Source of the DNA: an uncultured Bacteroidaceae bacterium
GTDB taxonomy: Bacteria; Bacteroidota; Bacteroidia; Bacteroidales; Bacteroidaceae
DNA: 64,000 nt
NCBI GenBank assembly: GCA_944321635.1
Contig: CALULY010000002.1
Span: 62,001 to 126,000 of the forward strand
Direction of reading: 5' to 3'
This document shows, in pieces, positions 29,443 to 39,152 of the stretch. The number at the start of each line of letters is the position of its first letter. The stretch's first letter is position 1. Below the pieces are notes generated by a model. It ran no database searches. It worked only from the letters and a program-made list of their open reading frames with translations, and was not told the DNA's origin. A program made the position numbers and the translations under genes.

Positions 29443-30614
29443 AAACCCTGACAACACTCGCCGCCGCCCTGCTGATGTCGGCAGCCGCAGCGGCACAAAA
29501 CGGCATAGATGCCACACTCAAGGCTGTCGAGGCCAACAACAATGAGATCAAAGCCGCCCGCGCGCTCCTCGACGCGCAGACCATGGAGGCACGCGCCGCC
29601 AACCTGCCGGGCGAGACATCGGTCGCGTATGAAAAGATGTTCGGCACCGGGCACGGCGACGAGGAGACGGGCAAGCTCACCGTCACGCAAGAGATAGAGT
29701 TTCCCACCGTCTACGCCGCACGCAGCCGCGCCAACAAGAGCCGCCGCGAGGCATACCGCCTGGACTACGAGGAGACGCGTCGCGGCATACTCCTCCAAGC
29801 CAAGCAGCTCTGCATCGACATCATCCGCCTGCGGTTGCAGGAAAGCCTCATCCGTGAGAGGATAGCCAACATCGCCGCCCTCGACACCATCGCCGGCAAA
29901 CGCTACGCCAACGGCGACATCACCGCGCTTGACCTCAACAAGATCAAGATGCAGGCGATGGAAGCCCAGGCTGCCCTCACCCTCAACGACAACGAGATGC
30001 GCCGCGCCGCCCGTGCGCTCGCCGCCCTCAACGGCGGGACAATGCCCCCGCTCGGCAGCGACACCCTCGGCGCGCCCACGCCGCTCCCGGACCCAGAGGC
30101 GATAGTGAGCGAAGCCGTCGCCGCCGATGCCGCACTTGCCCGCTCCCGGGCCGCACAACAGGCGGCAGCGGCGCAGGTGCGTCTGGAGCAAAACAAATGG
30201 CTCCCCTCGTTTGAGCTCAGCTATGTCCGCGAGCAAACGTTCAACGCCGCCAACAACGGCATAGAGATAGGCATCGCCATCCCCCTTGCCAGCAACGCCC
30301 GCACAGTCAAGGCAGCCCGCGCCGGCCGCGCCACGGCGGCCTACCAGGCAGAGGCCACGCGCGTCAACGTCACCGAGGAGATCCGCCGCACCTGCGACGA
30401 AGCCGCCAGCCTCATGCGCACCATCCAAGGCTATGACACTGGGCTCGTGCAAGACAACCTCGCCATGCTGCGCCGCGCACTCGATGCGGGACAGATCTCG
30501 ACGGTTGACTACTTCACAGAGGCCAACCAGCTCTACGCCATGCTTGAGACCTACTACGCACTGCGCGCCGACTACGAGAAAGCCGTGGCGCGGCTCTACA
30601 AGCACAGGCTCTGA
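29439..30614 (+). CDS. Outer-membrane efflux protein (TolC/CzcC family)
   Basis: This completes the tripartite pump as the outer-membrane channel. The 391 residues begin with a signal peptide (MKTLTTLAAALLMSAAAAAQ) and continue as long amphipathic helices, with the two-fold internal repeat of the OEP family (IDATLKAVEANNNEIKAARA in the first half; SEAVAADAALARSRAAQQAA in the second). Segment KLTVTQEIEFPTVYAARSRA marks the first barrel strand. It shares ATGA with the pump's stop, so translation is coupled. The operon ends here; a G/C hairpin at 30684-30714 without a T run may help termination. Confidence 0.9.
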   Translation: MKTLTTLAAALLMSAAAAAQNGIDATLKAVEANNNEIKAARALLDAQTMEARAANLPGETSVAYEKMFGTGHGDEETGKLTVTQEIEFPTVYAARSRANKSRREAYRLDYEETRRGILLQAKQLCIDIIRLRLQESLIRERIANIAALDTIAGKRYANGDITALDLNKIKMQAMEAQAALTLNDNEMRRAARALAALNGGTMPPLGSDTLGAPTPLPDPEAIVSEAVAADAALARSRAAQQAAAAQVRLEQNKWLPSFELSYVREQTFNAANNGIEIGIAIPLASNARTVKAARAGRATAAYQAEATRVNVTEEIRRTCDEAASLMRTIQGYDTGLVQDNLAMLRRALDAGQISTVDYFTEANQLYAMLETYYALRADYEKAVARLYKHRL

Positions 30615-30824
30615 CCACGCGCCGGCGGCAAGGCACATCACGGCCGGGAGCAGCAGCACTTCATTTGTATATGGCAGCAAACAGGCGGTGGGACTCCGTG
30701 CACGTCCCGCCGCCTGGCGGCAGCCGGCAGCAGGTAAAGTGGGATGGCAGCGGAGGGAAACATCTGGTATCCACGCATCCACGCAACTGTTACAGCCCGA
30801 CACCATCGGGGGCAAGCCCGATAA

Positions 30825-31035
30825 CACCAGGCATGAAATCCGCGATGCCTGACCCAAACCACACCCCCTCGGTGCATAAAGTTCATTGCCTCCTGACATA
30901 AAGTTCATTCAGAAGTTTTGTTTATATAAACAGAACTTTTGAATATATAAACAAAACTTCTGTTTGTATATTCAGAAGTTTTGTTTTAACTTTGTCCTAA
31001 GGGGTATGCAAGTTTTCCCCTGACATAAAGCGACT
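30825..31035 (-). repeat. Interspersed 21-bp palindrome-array repeat, copy D (with promoter-like end)
   Basis: This lies in the 452-bp gap between the efflux operon and the HU-like gene. It is oriented like copy A. Cores start at 30910, 30931, 30952 and 30973 (exact 21 bp). Its right end departs from the other copies: where they read TTTTTACTTTATG, this one reads TTTTAACTTTG, a TAnnTTTG box with TTTG 20 bp upstream. The copy therefore appears to have supplied, or drifted into, the promoter of the gene at 31067. No gene is seen in the gap. Confidence 0.82.
30963..30994 (+). promoter_or_regulatory. Promoter of the HU-like gene, inside repeat copy D
   Basis: TTTG (30963-30966), 20-bp spacer, TAACTTTG (30987-30994) is an excellent match to the Bacteroidetes consensus. 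The -33 box lies in the spacer after the third core and the -7 box lies just past the fourth core. Confidence 0.65.
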
Positions 31036-31066
31036 TTAGGACTAACCACATTAAAATTCATCTCCT

Positions 31067-31693
31067 ATGGCAACAAAGTATGTAATGCGCGAAACCCCCG
31101 ATTTGCACGGGGACGGGAAGAAGGTACTCTACCCGAAAATGGTGATTGTGGACAGGGTTGACACCCACAGGCTCGCAGAAAGCGTCTCGCACGGTTCCAC
31201 ATTCTCGGTCGGTGAGGTCGAGGGTCTCATCGCCGACATCGCATCTCACCTGGCGACACTCATGTCGCGGGGATGCTCAGTGAAGATTGACGGCATCGGG
31301 CTCTTCACTCCATCGCTCTCGTTGCGCAAGGGCGTCGAGCGCGAGACAACGGGCGAAGGCGGCAAAAAGGTCAATGCCGCGAGCATCGAGGTCGGAGGCG
31401 TCAACTTCCGTCCCGTAAAGGAACTGCTCAACGCCATCAACAAACAGTGCGACTTGGAGCGTTCACCGCTGGAACAACAACGCAAGTCGTCGCCCTACAA
31501 CAAGGAACAACGTCTGGCCAAGGCTCTGGAGCACCTCGACGGGCATCCAGTGTTGACGGTCAGGGAGTATGCCGCGATGACCGGACTGGCAAGGACAACC
31601 GCCGCGTTGGAACTGAGGTCATTTGCATCGACACCCGGCAGCGGGCTGGCAGCATCGGGCAGCGGGCCTAAAAAGGTATATGTCAAAGGATGA
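31067..31693 (+). CDS. HU-like (HU-HIG type) DNA-binding protein with C-terminal extension
   Basis: This encodes 208 residues. Residues ~1-125 fit the Bacteroidetes HU-HIG variant of the IHF/HU fold: KYVMRETPDLHGDGKKVLYP, STFSVGEVEGLIADIASHLA, CSVKIDGIGLFTPSL and GVNFRPVKELLNAIN. Such proteins bend DNA or act as nucleoid and regulatory factors. The C-terminal ~75 residues (EQRLAKALEHLDGHPVLTVR EYAAMTGLARTTAALELRSF) look like a small winged-helix or helical domain found in the longer family members. It is transcribed from the promoter in repeat copy D and ends 30 bp before the next gene. Sequence specificity is unknown; that this protein binds the nearby 21-bp repeats is only a hypothesis. Confidence 0.85.
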   Translation: MATKYVMRETPDLHGDGKKVLYPKMVIVDRVDTHRLAESVSHGSTFSVGEVEGLIADIASHLATLMSRGCSVKIDGIGLFTPSLSLRKGVERETTGEGGKKVNAASIEVGGVNFRPVKELLNAINKQCDLERSPLEQQRKSSPYNKEQRLAKALEHLDGHPVLTVREYAAMTGLARTTAALELRSFASTPGSGLAASGSGPKKVYVKG

Positions 31694-31723
31694 CTGGGGC
31701 GGCATCCACAGCGAGGGCATGAG

Positions 31724-33580
31724 ATGACCAAGCAACAGACAATCACCGATTGGCTGCCAACCTCCAGGCACGAGCTGGAGATGCGCGGCTGGGAAGAGGT
31801 GGACATAATCATCTTCAGCGGCGATGCCTACGTCGATCATCCCTCGTTTGGCAGCGCGGTGATAGGCCGTGTGCTCCAGGCCGAGGGCTACAAGGTCGCA
31901 ATCGTCCCGCAACCCAACTGGAGGGATGATCTGCGTGACTTCAAGAAACTGGGACGGCCGCGCCTGATGTTCGGCGTGTCGTCGGGGTGCATGGACTCGA
32001 TGGTCAACCGCTACACCGCCAACAAACGGCTGCGGTCGGATGATGCCTACACCCCCGACGCGCGTCCCGGGATGCGGCCGGACAATGCCGGCGTGGTCTA
32101 CTGCCAGATCATCAAGAGCCTCTGGCCGGATGTCCCGTTGGTCATGGGCGGGATAGAGGCATCAATGCGCCGCCTCACCCATTACGACTATTGGCAAGAC
32201 CGCCTGCGAGAGTCGATAGCAATCGAGAGCGGGGCGGATTTGCTCGCATACGGCATGGGCGAGAAAGCCATGGTCGAGGTGGCACGCCGCCTTGCCGCCG
32301 GCGAGGACATCAGCTCACTCGACGACATCCCCCAGACGGTCTACGTCAGGGACAGGGCGGAGGTGGCCACTGCACCAGGGGACATAGTGCTGCATCCGCA
32401 TGAGACGTGCCTGAGGGACAAACGCGCACAGGCTGACAACTTCCGCCACATCGAGGAGGAATCAAACAAGATGGAGGCGGCACGCATCATCCAGGCCTGC
32501 GGCGACAAGTGCGTGGTGGTCAATCCCCCCTACCCGCCCATGACGACCGAGGAGGTTGACCGCAGTTTCGACCTGCCCTACACACGGATGCCCCACCCGC
32601 GCTACAAGGGGAAACGCATCCCGGCCTACGAAATGATAAGGCACTCTGTCAACATCCACCGTGGGTGTTTCGGGGGATGCGCCTTCTGCACCATCTCGGC
32701 GCACCAAGGCAAGTTCATCATGTCGCGCAGCAAGGCCTCGATACTCCGCGAGGTCGAGGCAGTGACACGGATGCCAGACTTCAAGGGCTACCTGAGCGAC
32801 CTGGGAGGGCCCTCGGCCAATATGTACGGCATGGGCGGACGGGACACCTCCAAGTGCCGGCGGTGCAAACGGCCGTCGTGCGTGTTCCCAAAGGTTTGCC
32901 CCAACCTCAACGCCGACCACTCGGCGTTGCTCGACCTGTATGACGCAGTGTCGAGGGTGGAGGGGGTGAAACGTTTCTTCATCGGGAGCGGCGTGCGCTA
33001 TGACCTCTTGCTGCATGACTACAAGGACGGACGGTTGAACAAGGCCGCAGCCGACTACACCCGCGAACTCATCACACGCCATGTCAGCGGACGGCTCAAG
33101 GTGGCGCCTGAACACACGTCAGGCCGTGTGCTCAATGTCATGCGGAAACCGCCATTCGGGCAATTCATGCAATTCAAACGAGTGTTTGACCGCATCAACC
33201 GCGAGGAGGGGCTCAATCAGCAGCTCATCCCCTATTTCATCTCGTCACACCCCGGGTGCACGGAGGAAGACATGGTCGAACTGGCCGTCATCACCAAGAG
33301 CCTCAACTTCCACCTTGAGCAGGTGCAGGACTTCACTCCCACCCCTATGACGATGGCGACGGAGGCTTACTACACCGGCTACCACCCCTACACGCTCCAG
33401 AGGCTGTACACCGCCCGGACAAAGGAGGAGAAACTGGCGCAAAGGATGTTCTTCTTCTGGTATGAGAAAGAGCAACGCCAACGCATCATCACCGAGCTGC
33501 GCAAGATGGGGCGTGGCGACCTGGTTGCCAAATTGTATGGGCCGAGAGACAAACAGGCAGGCCACAGCCGTGGCTATTGA
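31724..33580 (+). CDS. ygiQ: YgiQ-family radical SAM protein
   Basis: This encodes a 618-residue cytoplasmic radical S-adenosylmethionine enzyme of the YgiQ/UPF0313 group. The N-terminal part (ADWLPTSRHELEMRGW-like start, DIIIFSGDAYVDHPSFG) is a B12-binding-like Rossmann domain. The radical SAM core has the cluster motif CFGGCAFC at ~315-322 (HRGCFGGCAFCTISAHQG), and a second cysteine set follows in CRRCKRPSCVFPKVCP. The last part, LEQVQDFTPTPMTMATEAYY, is conserved in the family. Substrate and product of YgiQ are unknown. The length is close to other Bacteroidetes members. It is probably independent of the lipoprotein gene, which has its own -7 box. Confidence 0.93.
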   Translation: MTKQQTITDWLPTSRHELEMRGWEEVDIIIFSGDAYVDHPSFGSAVIGRVLQAEGYKVAIVPQPNWRDDLRDFKKLGRPRLMFGVSSGCMDSMVNRYTANKRLRSDDAYTPDARPGMRPDNAGVVYCQIIKSLWPDVPLVMGGIEASMRRLTHYDYWQDRLRESIAIESGADLLAYGMGEKAMVEVARRLAAGEDISSLDDIPQTVYVRDRAEVATAPGDIVLHPHETCLRDKRAQADNFRHIEEESNKMEAARIIQACGDKCVVVNPPYPPMTTEEVDRSFDLPYTRMPHPRYKGKRIPAYEMIRHSVNIHRGCFGGCAFCTISAHQGKFIMSRSKASILREVEAVTRMPDFKGYLSDLGGPSANMYGMGGRDTSKCRRCKRPSCVFPKVCPNLNADHSALLDLYDAVSRVEGVKRFFIGSGVRYDLLLHDYKDGRLNKAAADYTRELITRHVSGRLKVAPEHTSGRVLNVMRKPPFGQFMQFKRVFDRINREEGLNQQLIPYFISSHPGCTEEDMVELAVITKSLNFHLEQVQDFTPTPMTMATEAYYTGYHPYTLQRLYTARTKEEKLAQRMFFFWYEKEQRQRIITELRKMGRGDLVAKLYGPRDKQAGHSRGY

Positions 33581-33590
33581 CCGTTATTAA

Positions 33591-33598
33591 TATATTTG
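33591..33598 (+). promoter_or_regulatory. -7 box for the transglutaminase-fold lipoprotein
   Basis: TATATTTG fits TAnnTTTG, 24 bp before ATG 33623. No -33 element at the right distance. Confidence 0.4.
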
Positions 33599-33622
33599 TG
33601 CACACAACTTCAATTACTTACT

Positions 33623-36265
33623 ATGAAAAGATTAATCACACCGCTGCTCGCCGCTGCTGCCATCGCAGCATTGCTGTGCTCATGCAGCACGAAGAACGAG
33701 CATTTCATCAATGACGAAGCCTATCGCAATCAAGTCGAGCAAGACTTCCTTGCAAAGAAAGAGCTGCTGCCGCAAGGCGACCTCTTCACAGTGTTTGACC
33801 AGGAACTGACCACCGCAGAGAGGGAAGCTCTGGAATTCCTCTACGCCTACATGCCAATAAGCGACGTCACGGACGTGGATGGCGATGTCTATCTCGATGC
33901 CGTCAGGACTGCATTCCAGGCACGGGAAGAGATGCCGTGGGGAAAGGACATCCCCGAGCGCGAATTCAGGCACTTTGTCCTGCCCGTGAGCGTCAATAAC
34001 GAGAACATAGACACGGCGCGGACGGTCTTTTACAAGGAACTCAAGACGAGAGTGTCAAACATGACGCTCCACGATGCCGTACTTGAGGTTAACCATTGGT
34101 GCCACGAAAAGGCGATATACCAACCCTCCGACCCGCGCACATCCTCCCCTCTGGCCACAGTCAAGACGGCCTACGGGCGTTGCGGTGAGGAATCAACCTT
34201 CGCAGTCGCCGCCCTCCGCTCGGTCGGAATCCCGGCACGGCAGGTCTACACTCCCCGCTGGGCGCACACCGACGACAATCATGCATGGGTGGAAGCATGG
34301 GTTGACGGCAAATGGTGCTTCCTCGGGGCCTGTGAGCCCGAACCGGTCCTGGACTTGGCATGGTTCAACGCCCCGGCATCAAGGGGAATGTTGATGCACA
34401 CCAAGGTGTTCGGCAAGTACGACGGTCCTGAGGATGTGATGTCGAGGAACAACATGTACACCATAATCAACGTGACCGACAACTACGCCCCCACATCCCG
34501 CATCGACGTGCTGGCGGTGGACAACGAGGGCAATCCCGTTGCCGACGCGATGGTGGAGTACAAAGTCTACAACTACGCCGAACTGTTCACCGTCGCACGC
34601 AAGATGTCCGATGCCGATGGCAAGTCATTCCTCACGGCAGGCAACGGAGACATGGTGGTCTGGGTCTCAAAGGACGGGCGGTTTGGTTATCAGAAAGTGA
34701 CTTTCGGCAAGGACAAATCCGTCACAATAAAGCTTGACTTGACCGCCGGCGAAAGCTACTTCGTCAATATGGATCTCGTGCCGCCGGCAGAAAGGCCCAA
34801 CACCCCCAAAGTGACACAAGAGCAACGCGACGAGAATGACGCACGCCTGGCCGAGGAAGACAGGATCAGGAACGAATACATCTCGACGTTCATGTCGGCA
34901 GAGACCGCCGAGAACCTTGCCGGCGAGCTGGGAATCGACCCCGCACAATTCGCCGATTTCATCGTCAAGAGCCGTGGCAACTGGCAGACCATAGCCGGTT
35001 TTCTGAAAGACACGCCGCAGGACAAGCGGCAGACAGCCATGACGCTGCTCGCGACACTGTCCGAAAAGGACCTCCGCGACGTGAGCATCGACGTGCTGGA
35101 TGACAACCTCTACAACACACCGCAGGTCGATTGCCACAATTGGGCAGGGACAGTGCTGCGCCCACGCATAGAGTACGAGATGCTGACACCCTACAAAGGC
35201 TACTTCAAGGAGAATGTCCCCACCAGCCTCGCCGACAGTTTCGCCCGCGATCCCCAGACGCTCATCGACTGGTGCAAGGACAGCATCGCCATCTGCAACG
35301 AATGGAATCCAGCCGGTGACGTGATTTCACCCATCGGGGTCTGGAAGTCAAGGCGGGCAGACTGGTTCTCACGCGACATATTCTTCGTCGCAATGGCCCG
35401 TTCGATGGGAATACCCGCGTGGATGGACTTGGTGACAGGCAAGGTGCAGTACGACCAAGGCGGCAAGACCATCGATGTCGATTTCAACTCAGGTGCGCAG
35501 AGGACGGCCAAACTCGGCACACTCGTCATCAACTACAAGGCACTTGCACGGTTGAAAGACCCGAAGTACTACACGCACTTCACCATCTCCCGCATCGTTG
35601 ACGGGCATCCCGTGCTGCTCAACTATGATGAAGGCGGCACTTGGGCACAGACATTCAAGGGCGGGACACAGCTTGACGAGGGGTCATACGTCCTGACAAC
35701 CGGAACGCGGCTTGCAAACGGGTCAGTCATGGCCAGCATGACATTCTTTGACATAAAGCAAGGCCAGACCACGACCGTTGACCTCAACATCCGCAACGAC
35801 GAGAGCGAGGTGCAGGTGATTGGCAACTTCGACTCCGAATCCAAGTACATGACCACCGACGGCAACGGCGAAAAGAGCGTGCTGGCAACGACCGGGCGCG
35901 GCTACTACGCCGTGGCAGTGCTCGGGGCAAAGGAGGAACCGACCAACCACTTCCTTAAAGACCTTGAGAAAGTCGCCGACGAATTTGAGAAATGGGGCAG
36001 GCAGATGGTATTCCTCTTCCCGAGCGAAAAGAACTACAACAACTTCAACGCCGCCGAATTCCCCGGCCTGCCGTCCAACATAACTTACGGCATCGACATG
36101 GGCAACGGCATCGCCAACAAGATTATCGCCGGCATGGAGCTAAACCCCACCGGCTCGCTGCCGCTGATAATCATCTGCGACACGTTCAACCGCGTGGTCT
36201 TCGTCTCGCAAGGTTACAACATCGGGACGGCAGACCGAATGCTCGACGTGATACACAAGCTCTGA
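33623..36265 (+). CDS. Transglutaminase-fold lipoprotein
   Basis: This encodes an 880-residue lipoprotein with signal MKRLITPLLAAAAIAALLCS and lipobox LLCSC. A transglutaminase core spans ~130-250: Cys in YGRCGEESTFAVAALRSVGI, His in DDNHAWVEAWVDGKW and a following Asp near CEPEPVLDLAWF, so the triad appears complete. A fibronectin-like segment follows (~290-390; VTIKLDLTAGESYFVN). Residues ~570-640 (IGVWKSRRADWFSRDIFFVA MARSMGIPAWMDL) repeat the transglutaminase motif order without an obvious nucleophile. The last ~140 residues (ATTGRGYYAVAVLGAKEEPT onward) look like a thioredoxin-like domain. It probably acts as a periplasmic peptidase on peptidoglycan or protein; the substrate is unknown. 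ATG 33623 is preferred over an upstream in-frame start because it begins the signal. Confidence 0.88.
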   Translation: MKRLITPLLAAAAIAALLCSCSTKNEHFINDEAYRNQVEQDFLAKKELLPQGDLFTVFDQELTTAEREALEFLYAYMPISDVTDVDGDVYLDAVRTAFQAREEMPWGKDIPEREFRHFVLPVSVNNENIDTARTVFYKELKTRVSNMTLHDAVLEVNHWCHEKAIYQPSDPRTSSPLATVKTAYGRCGEESTFAVAALRSVGIPARQVYTPRWAHTDDNHAWVEAWVDGKWCFLGACEPEPVLDLAWFNAPASRGMLMHTKVFGKYDGPEDVMSRNNMYTIINVTDNYAPTSRIDVLAVDNEGNPVADAMVEYKVYNYAELFTVARKMSDADGKSFLTAGNGDMVVWVSKDGRFGYQKVTFGKDKSVTIKLDLTAGESYFVNMDLVPPAERPNTPKVTQEQRDENDARLAEEDRIRNEYISTFMSAETAENLAGELGIDPAQFADFIVKSRGNWQTIAGFLKDTPQDKRQTAMTLLATLSEKDLRDVSIDVLDDNLYNTPQVDCHNWAGTVLRPRIEYEMLTPYKGYFKENVPTSLADSFARDPQTLIDWCKDSIAICNEWNPAGDVISPIGVWKSRRADWFSRDIFFVAMARSMGIPAWMDLVTGKVQYDQGGKTIDVDFNSGAQRTAKLGTLVINYKALARLKDPKYYTHFTISRIVDGHPVLLNYDEGGTWAQTFKGGTQLDEGSYVLTTGTRLANGSVMASMTFFDIKQGQTTTVDLNIRNDESEVQVIGNFDSESKYMTTDGNGEKSVLATTGRGYYAVAVLGAKEEPTNHFLKDLEKVADEFEKWGRQMVFLFPSEKNYNNFNAAEFPGLPSNITYGIDMGNGIANKIIAGMELNPTGSLPLIIICDTFNRVVFVSQGYNIGTADRMLDVIHKL

Positions 36266-36284
36266 CCGACGTCAGCACAAGCCC

Positions 36285-36318
36285 AAAAGGCTGGACGGTC
36301 TCGCCGTCCAGCCTTTTT
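36285..36318 (+). terminator. Intrinsic terminator after the transglutaminase gene
   Basis: Stem AAAAGGCTGGACGG (36285-36298) pairs with CCGTCCAGCC and the following T run (TTTTT), giving a strong terminator 19 bp after the stop. Confidence 0.93.
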
Positions 36319-36391
36319 CTTGCCCGACCACGAGCAAGACTTCGCAAGGCCGGGACAAAGACAACGTATGCCCAGGCTAAGTGCATCACAC

Positions 36392-36420
36392 AAAAAAGAG
36401 GTAAGCCCCGACGACCTCTC
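36392..36420 (-). terminator. Terminator of the DUF4595 lipoprotein gene
   Basis: On the minus strand AGAGGT pairs with ACCTCT and is followed by TTTTTTG, 31 bp past the stop of the gene at 36451-37410. Confidence 0.65.
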
Positions 36421-36450
36421 CCATTGTTCTCTTAGCAAATAACAGCGTCC

Positions 36451-37410
36451 TCAACGCCTTGCCGCCAACCTCCCAGCCCTGCGGGCAAGATGGGATTTGT
36501 GATGCCGCACTGCATCGTTCCCTGGCTGGACGGACGCGGCAGGAGCGGCATCGTAGCCGTTCCCCTCGGACAGGTAGTAATAGGTCCAGCCGTCGTGATT
36601 TCTCACCAACCCGTTGTCGTAGGTCGTGCTTATCGACCTGTTGCCAGAGTCATAATAAACGTCCCTCTCGCCGTCGATGACATCATATTCGATTGACCGG
36701 CCCGATGTCGGGAGATATTCCGCCGGCCGCCCCAGCAAGCCGGAGTAGAGAAGGGGAAGCTCAATGCTCCAATCGTTGAAATCAATGTTATAGACACCTG
36801 TGTTGGGACGCTCGGATTCATACGAGTATTCATCGACAAAGCCGTACTCTATCGTCACACTTTGTCCGTATTCGACAAAATCCTCAACGGCACAATCCTC
36901 CACTTTCATCAACCGCCCTCCGTCCCAGGCCAGTGAAGTTGTCACCCTGGCAGAGTAGCCCGGAGCCGAGATGTTCCACACCATCTTGGAAAGCCGCCCG
37001 TCGCCGTTGTAGGTGAAATCAAACGACATCTCATCACCGCCCCCATCGTCCAGGTCCATCGACAGGATGTAGCCGGCCTCGTTTACACGGATGTTACTGT
37101 AAGTCTCGACATCCCCGCCTCTCCCATTGAATGTAAAAGCCAGAGGATTGGAGTCCACCGTGAACTGTGAACCATTGGCGGTGAAAACACCTCCTGTCAA
37201 ACGCCCGTCGGCATCATAGTGCATCTCGAATTGGTCAGAGCCGGCCCTCACTGCAATCGGGAATTGCACACCCAAATCAAAGTAGGCAGGCATCCGCTCG
37301 ATGGTGGCGCCTGGCTTTGGAGCTTCACCATCTTCGTCATCGGAACAAGAGAAAGTGATTGCAGCCAACGCAACCACAGCCGCAAAGTGCAGTGGTCTGA
37401 ATGATTTCAT
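36451..37410 (-). CDS. DUF4595-like lipoprotein
   Basis: This encodes 319 residues with signal MKSFRPLHFAAVVALAAITF and lipobox TFSC, followed by an acidic linker (DDEDGEAPKP). The body has a row of short beta-strand repeats of YD/RHS appearance: MHYDADGRLTGGVF, FTYNGDGRLSKMVW, TSLAWDGGRLMKVE, which is the pattern of Bacteroidales DUF4595 lipoproteins. It is likely anchored in the outer membrane; the function is unknown. The last ~30 residues (PAASVQPGNDAVRHHKSHLA RRAG) are basic, low in structure and unlike the rest, so a frameshift near the 3' end is possible. ATG 37410 begins the signal; a TACATTTG -7 box lies at 37435-37442 on this strand. Confidence 0.78.
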   Translation of the reverse strand: MKSFRPLHFAAVVALAAITFSCSDDEDGEAPKPGATIERMPAYFDLGVQFPIAVRAGSDQFEMHYDADGRLTGGVFTANGSQFTVDSNPLAFTFNGRGGDVETYSNIRVNEAGYILSMDLDDGGGDEMSFDFTYNGDGRLSKMVWNISAPGYSARVTTSLAWDGGRLMKVEDCAVEDFVEYGQSVTIEYGFVDEYSYESERPNTGVYNIDFNDWSIELPLLYSGLLGRPAEYLPTSGRSIEYDVIDGERDVYYDSGNRSISTTYDNGLVRNHDGWTYYYLSEGNGYDAAPAASVQPGNDAVRHHKSHLARRAGRLAARR

Positions 37411-37578
37411 CGGTTTAACATTTATGATGCGTTGCAAATGTATGGATTTATGTCTTTACCCTGCCCCATTGACACACATTAACCCAAACATCGCCACGCC
37501 CCGCCCCGCGCGCAGGACTTGGAGTGACGGGCTACCGCCCTTTTCAAAAGCTCCAAGGATGCCGCAGGCCGTGCCGGA

Positions 37579-37666
37579 AAACATCCGATGATTTTGGCAA
37601 AAACATTGTATGCCGCCACCGAAAACATTGCATGGTGGGAGCAAAAACATCGTATGTTTTTCAGCG
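37579..37666. repeat. 22-bp tandem repeat array, copy 1 (four units)
   Basis: Four units of exactly 22 bp begin at 37579, 37601, 37623 and 37645. Each starts AAACAT, then two to four variable bases and ATG; the second ten bases differ almost entirely between units. Only the AAACAT..NATG half is conserved, so this looks like phased binding sites rather than a copied sequence. It lies in the 386-bp gap between the DUF4595 gene and der; no gene is seen there. Confidence 0.85.
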
Positions 37667-37740
37667 TCCAAGAGATGCCCGCTGCAAAGCCTTTTACCCG
37701 AACAGCCACGGCACGCACCACTTGCCGTGACTGCGGCAAA

Positions 37741-37772
37741 CGAAAGAGCCGGGCGGTCAGACCGTCCGGCTC
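37741..37772 (-). terminator. Terminator of the yceD-rpmF-fabH-era-der operon
   Basis: On the minus strand GAGCCGGACGGTC pairs with GACCGCCCGGCTC (one mismatch) and is followed by TTTCGTTTG, 24 bp past the der stop. Confidence 0.75.
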
Positions 37773-37796
37773 GATGTCCTTGCCTCCTGGGCAACG

Positions 37797-39110
37797 TCAC
37801 TTCTGGCGGATGAAGATGTTGATGGGCGTGCCGCAGAAATCCCACCGCTCCCTGATCTTGTTCTCAAGGAACCGCTTGTAGGGATCCTTGACATATTGCG
37901 GCAAGTTTGCGAAGAACACAAATGAGGGGATGCGCGTATTGGGCAGCTGGGTGACGTATTTTATCTTGATGTACTTGCCCTTCATCGACGGTGGCGGGTA
38001 TGCCTCGATGAGGGGGAGCATCTCTTCGTTCAACTTGGACGTGGGGACTTTCCTGTTGCGGTTGTCGTAGACGCGCTGGGCAGCCTCCATGACCTTGAAG
38101 ATCCTCTGCTTCGTCAGCGCGGAAGCGAACACAAGGGGGAAATCGGTAAAGGGCGCGAGGCGGTTGCGTATGGCGTTGATGAAGAAATCTATCGCCTTCT
38201 GCGATTTGTCCACGGCGAGGTCCCACTTGTTGACCACGAGGACGAGGCCCTTGTTGTTGCGCTGTATCATCGAGAAGATGCTGAGGTCTTGGTTCTCAAT
38301 CCCCTTCTGGGCATCGATCATGAGCACGCATACGTCCGAGTTCTCTATGGCCCGGATGGAGCGGACAACGGAGTAGTACTCGAGGTCTTCGGACACTTTC
38401 TTCTTCCTCCTTATACCAGCCGTATCGACAAGGTAGAAGTTGAAGCCGAATTTGTCGTACTTCGTGTAGATGGAGTCGCGCGTCGTTCCCGCTATGTCGG
38501 TGACAATGTTGCGGTCTTCGCCGATGAATGCGTTGATGATCGACGACTTGCCGACATTCGGCCTGCCTACGACGGCAATCTTGGGTATGTCCTCTTCAAG
38601 GATTTCACTCGTCCCTTCGGGGAATTTCGACACTACCAGGTCGAGCAAGTCTCCCGTGCCGCTGCCGCTGATGGCGGACACTGGAACCGGGTCTCCCAAC
38701 CCGAGCGAATAGAACTCCGCCACCGAGAACGACAAATTGGTGTTGTCGGTCTTGTTGGCAACGAGTATGACCGGCTTTTTGGCACGGCGCAGGATGGCTG
38801 CCACCTCATCGTCGAGGTCGGTGACACCGTTCATCACATCGACGAGGAAGAGTATCACGTCCGCTTCCTCAAGCGCTATGGCGACTTGCTTGCGGATTTC
38901 CCCCTCGAATATGTCGTCCGAATTGACGACCCATCCGCCCGTATCGACTATCGAAAACTCTTGTCCTCCCCACTCCACCTTGCCGTACTGGCGGTCACGT
39001 GTGGTGCCTTCGCGCTCGTTGACGATTGCTTGGCGCGATTCCGTCAGGCGGTTGAAGAGGGTGGATTTGCCGACGTTGGGGCGGCCTACGATTGCTACTA
39101 AATTTCCCAT
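37797..39110 (-). CDS. der: Ribosome assembly GTPase Der (EngA)
   Basis: This encodes a 437-residue double GTPase needed for maturation of the 50S subunit. The two G domains run in tandem. The first has [17 protein letters not shown] (residues ~8-160) and the second [17 protein letters not shown] (~175-340), and a C-terminal KH-like domain closes with [20 protein letters not shown]-type sequence ([20 protein letters not shown]). Length is normal. It is the last gene of a minus-strand operon with era upstream; the gap to era's stop is 42 bp. Conserved in nearly all bacteria. Confidence 0.97.
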   Translation of the reverse strand: MGNLVAIVGRPNVGKSTLFNRLTESRQAIVNEREGTTRDRQYGKVEWGGQEFSIVDTGGWVVNSDDIFEGEIRKQVAIALEEADVILFLVDVMNGVTDLDDEVAAILRRAKKPVILVANKTDNTNLSFSVAEFYSLGLGDPVPVSAISGSGTGDLLDLVVSKFPEGTSEILEEDIPKIAVVGRPNVGKSSIINAFIGEDRNIVTDIAGTTRDSIYTKYDKFGFNFYLVDTAGIRRKKKVSEDLEYYSVVRSIRAIENSDVCVLMIDAQKGIENQDLSIFSMIQRNNKGLVLVVNKWDLAVDKSQKAIDFFINAIRNRLAPFTDFPLVFASALTKQRIFKVMEAAQRVYDNRNRKVPTSKLNEEMLPLIEAYPPPSMKGKYIKIKYVTQLPNTRIPSFVFFANLPQYVKDPYKRFLENKIRERWDFCGTPINIFIRQK

Positions 39111-39152
39111 TGCATATAAAAGGTTGCGACTGTCACAGTCGTATTAATAATG

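Noticed and set aside
36451-36560. Clear frameshift at the end of the DUF4595 gene
   Set aside because: The basic tail looks odd, but I could not find a second frame with convincing homology, so I left it as one gene with a note.
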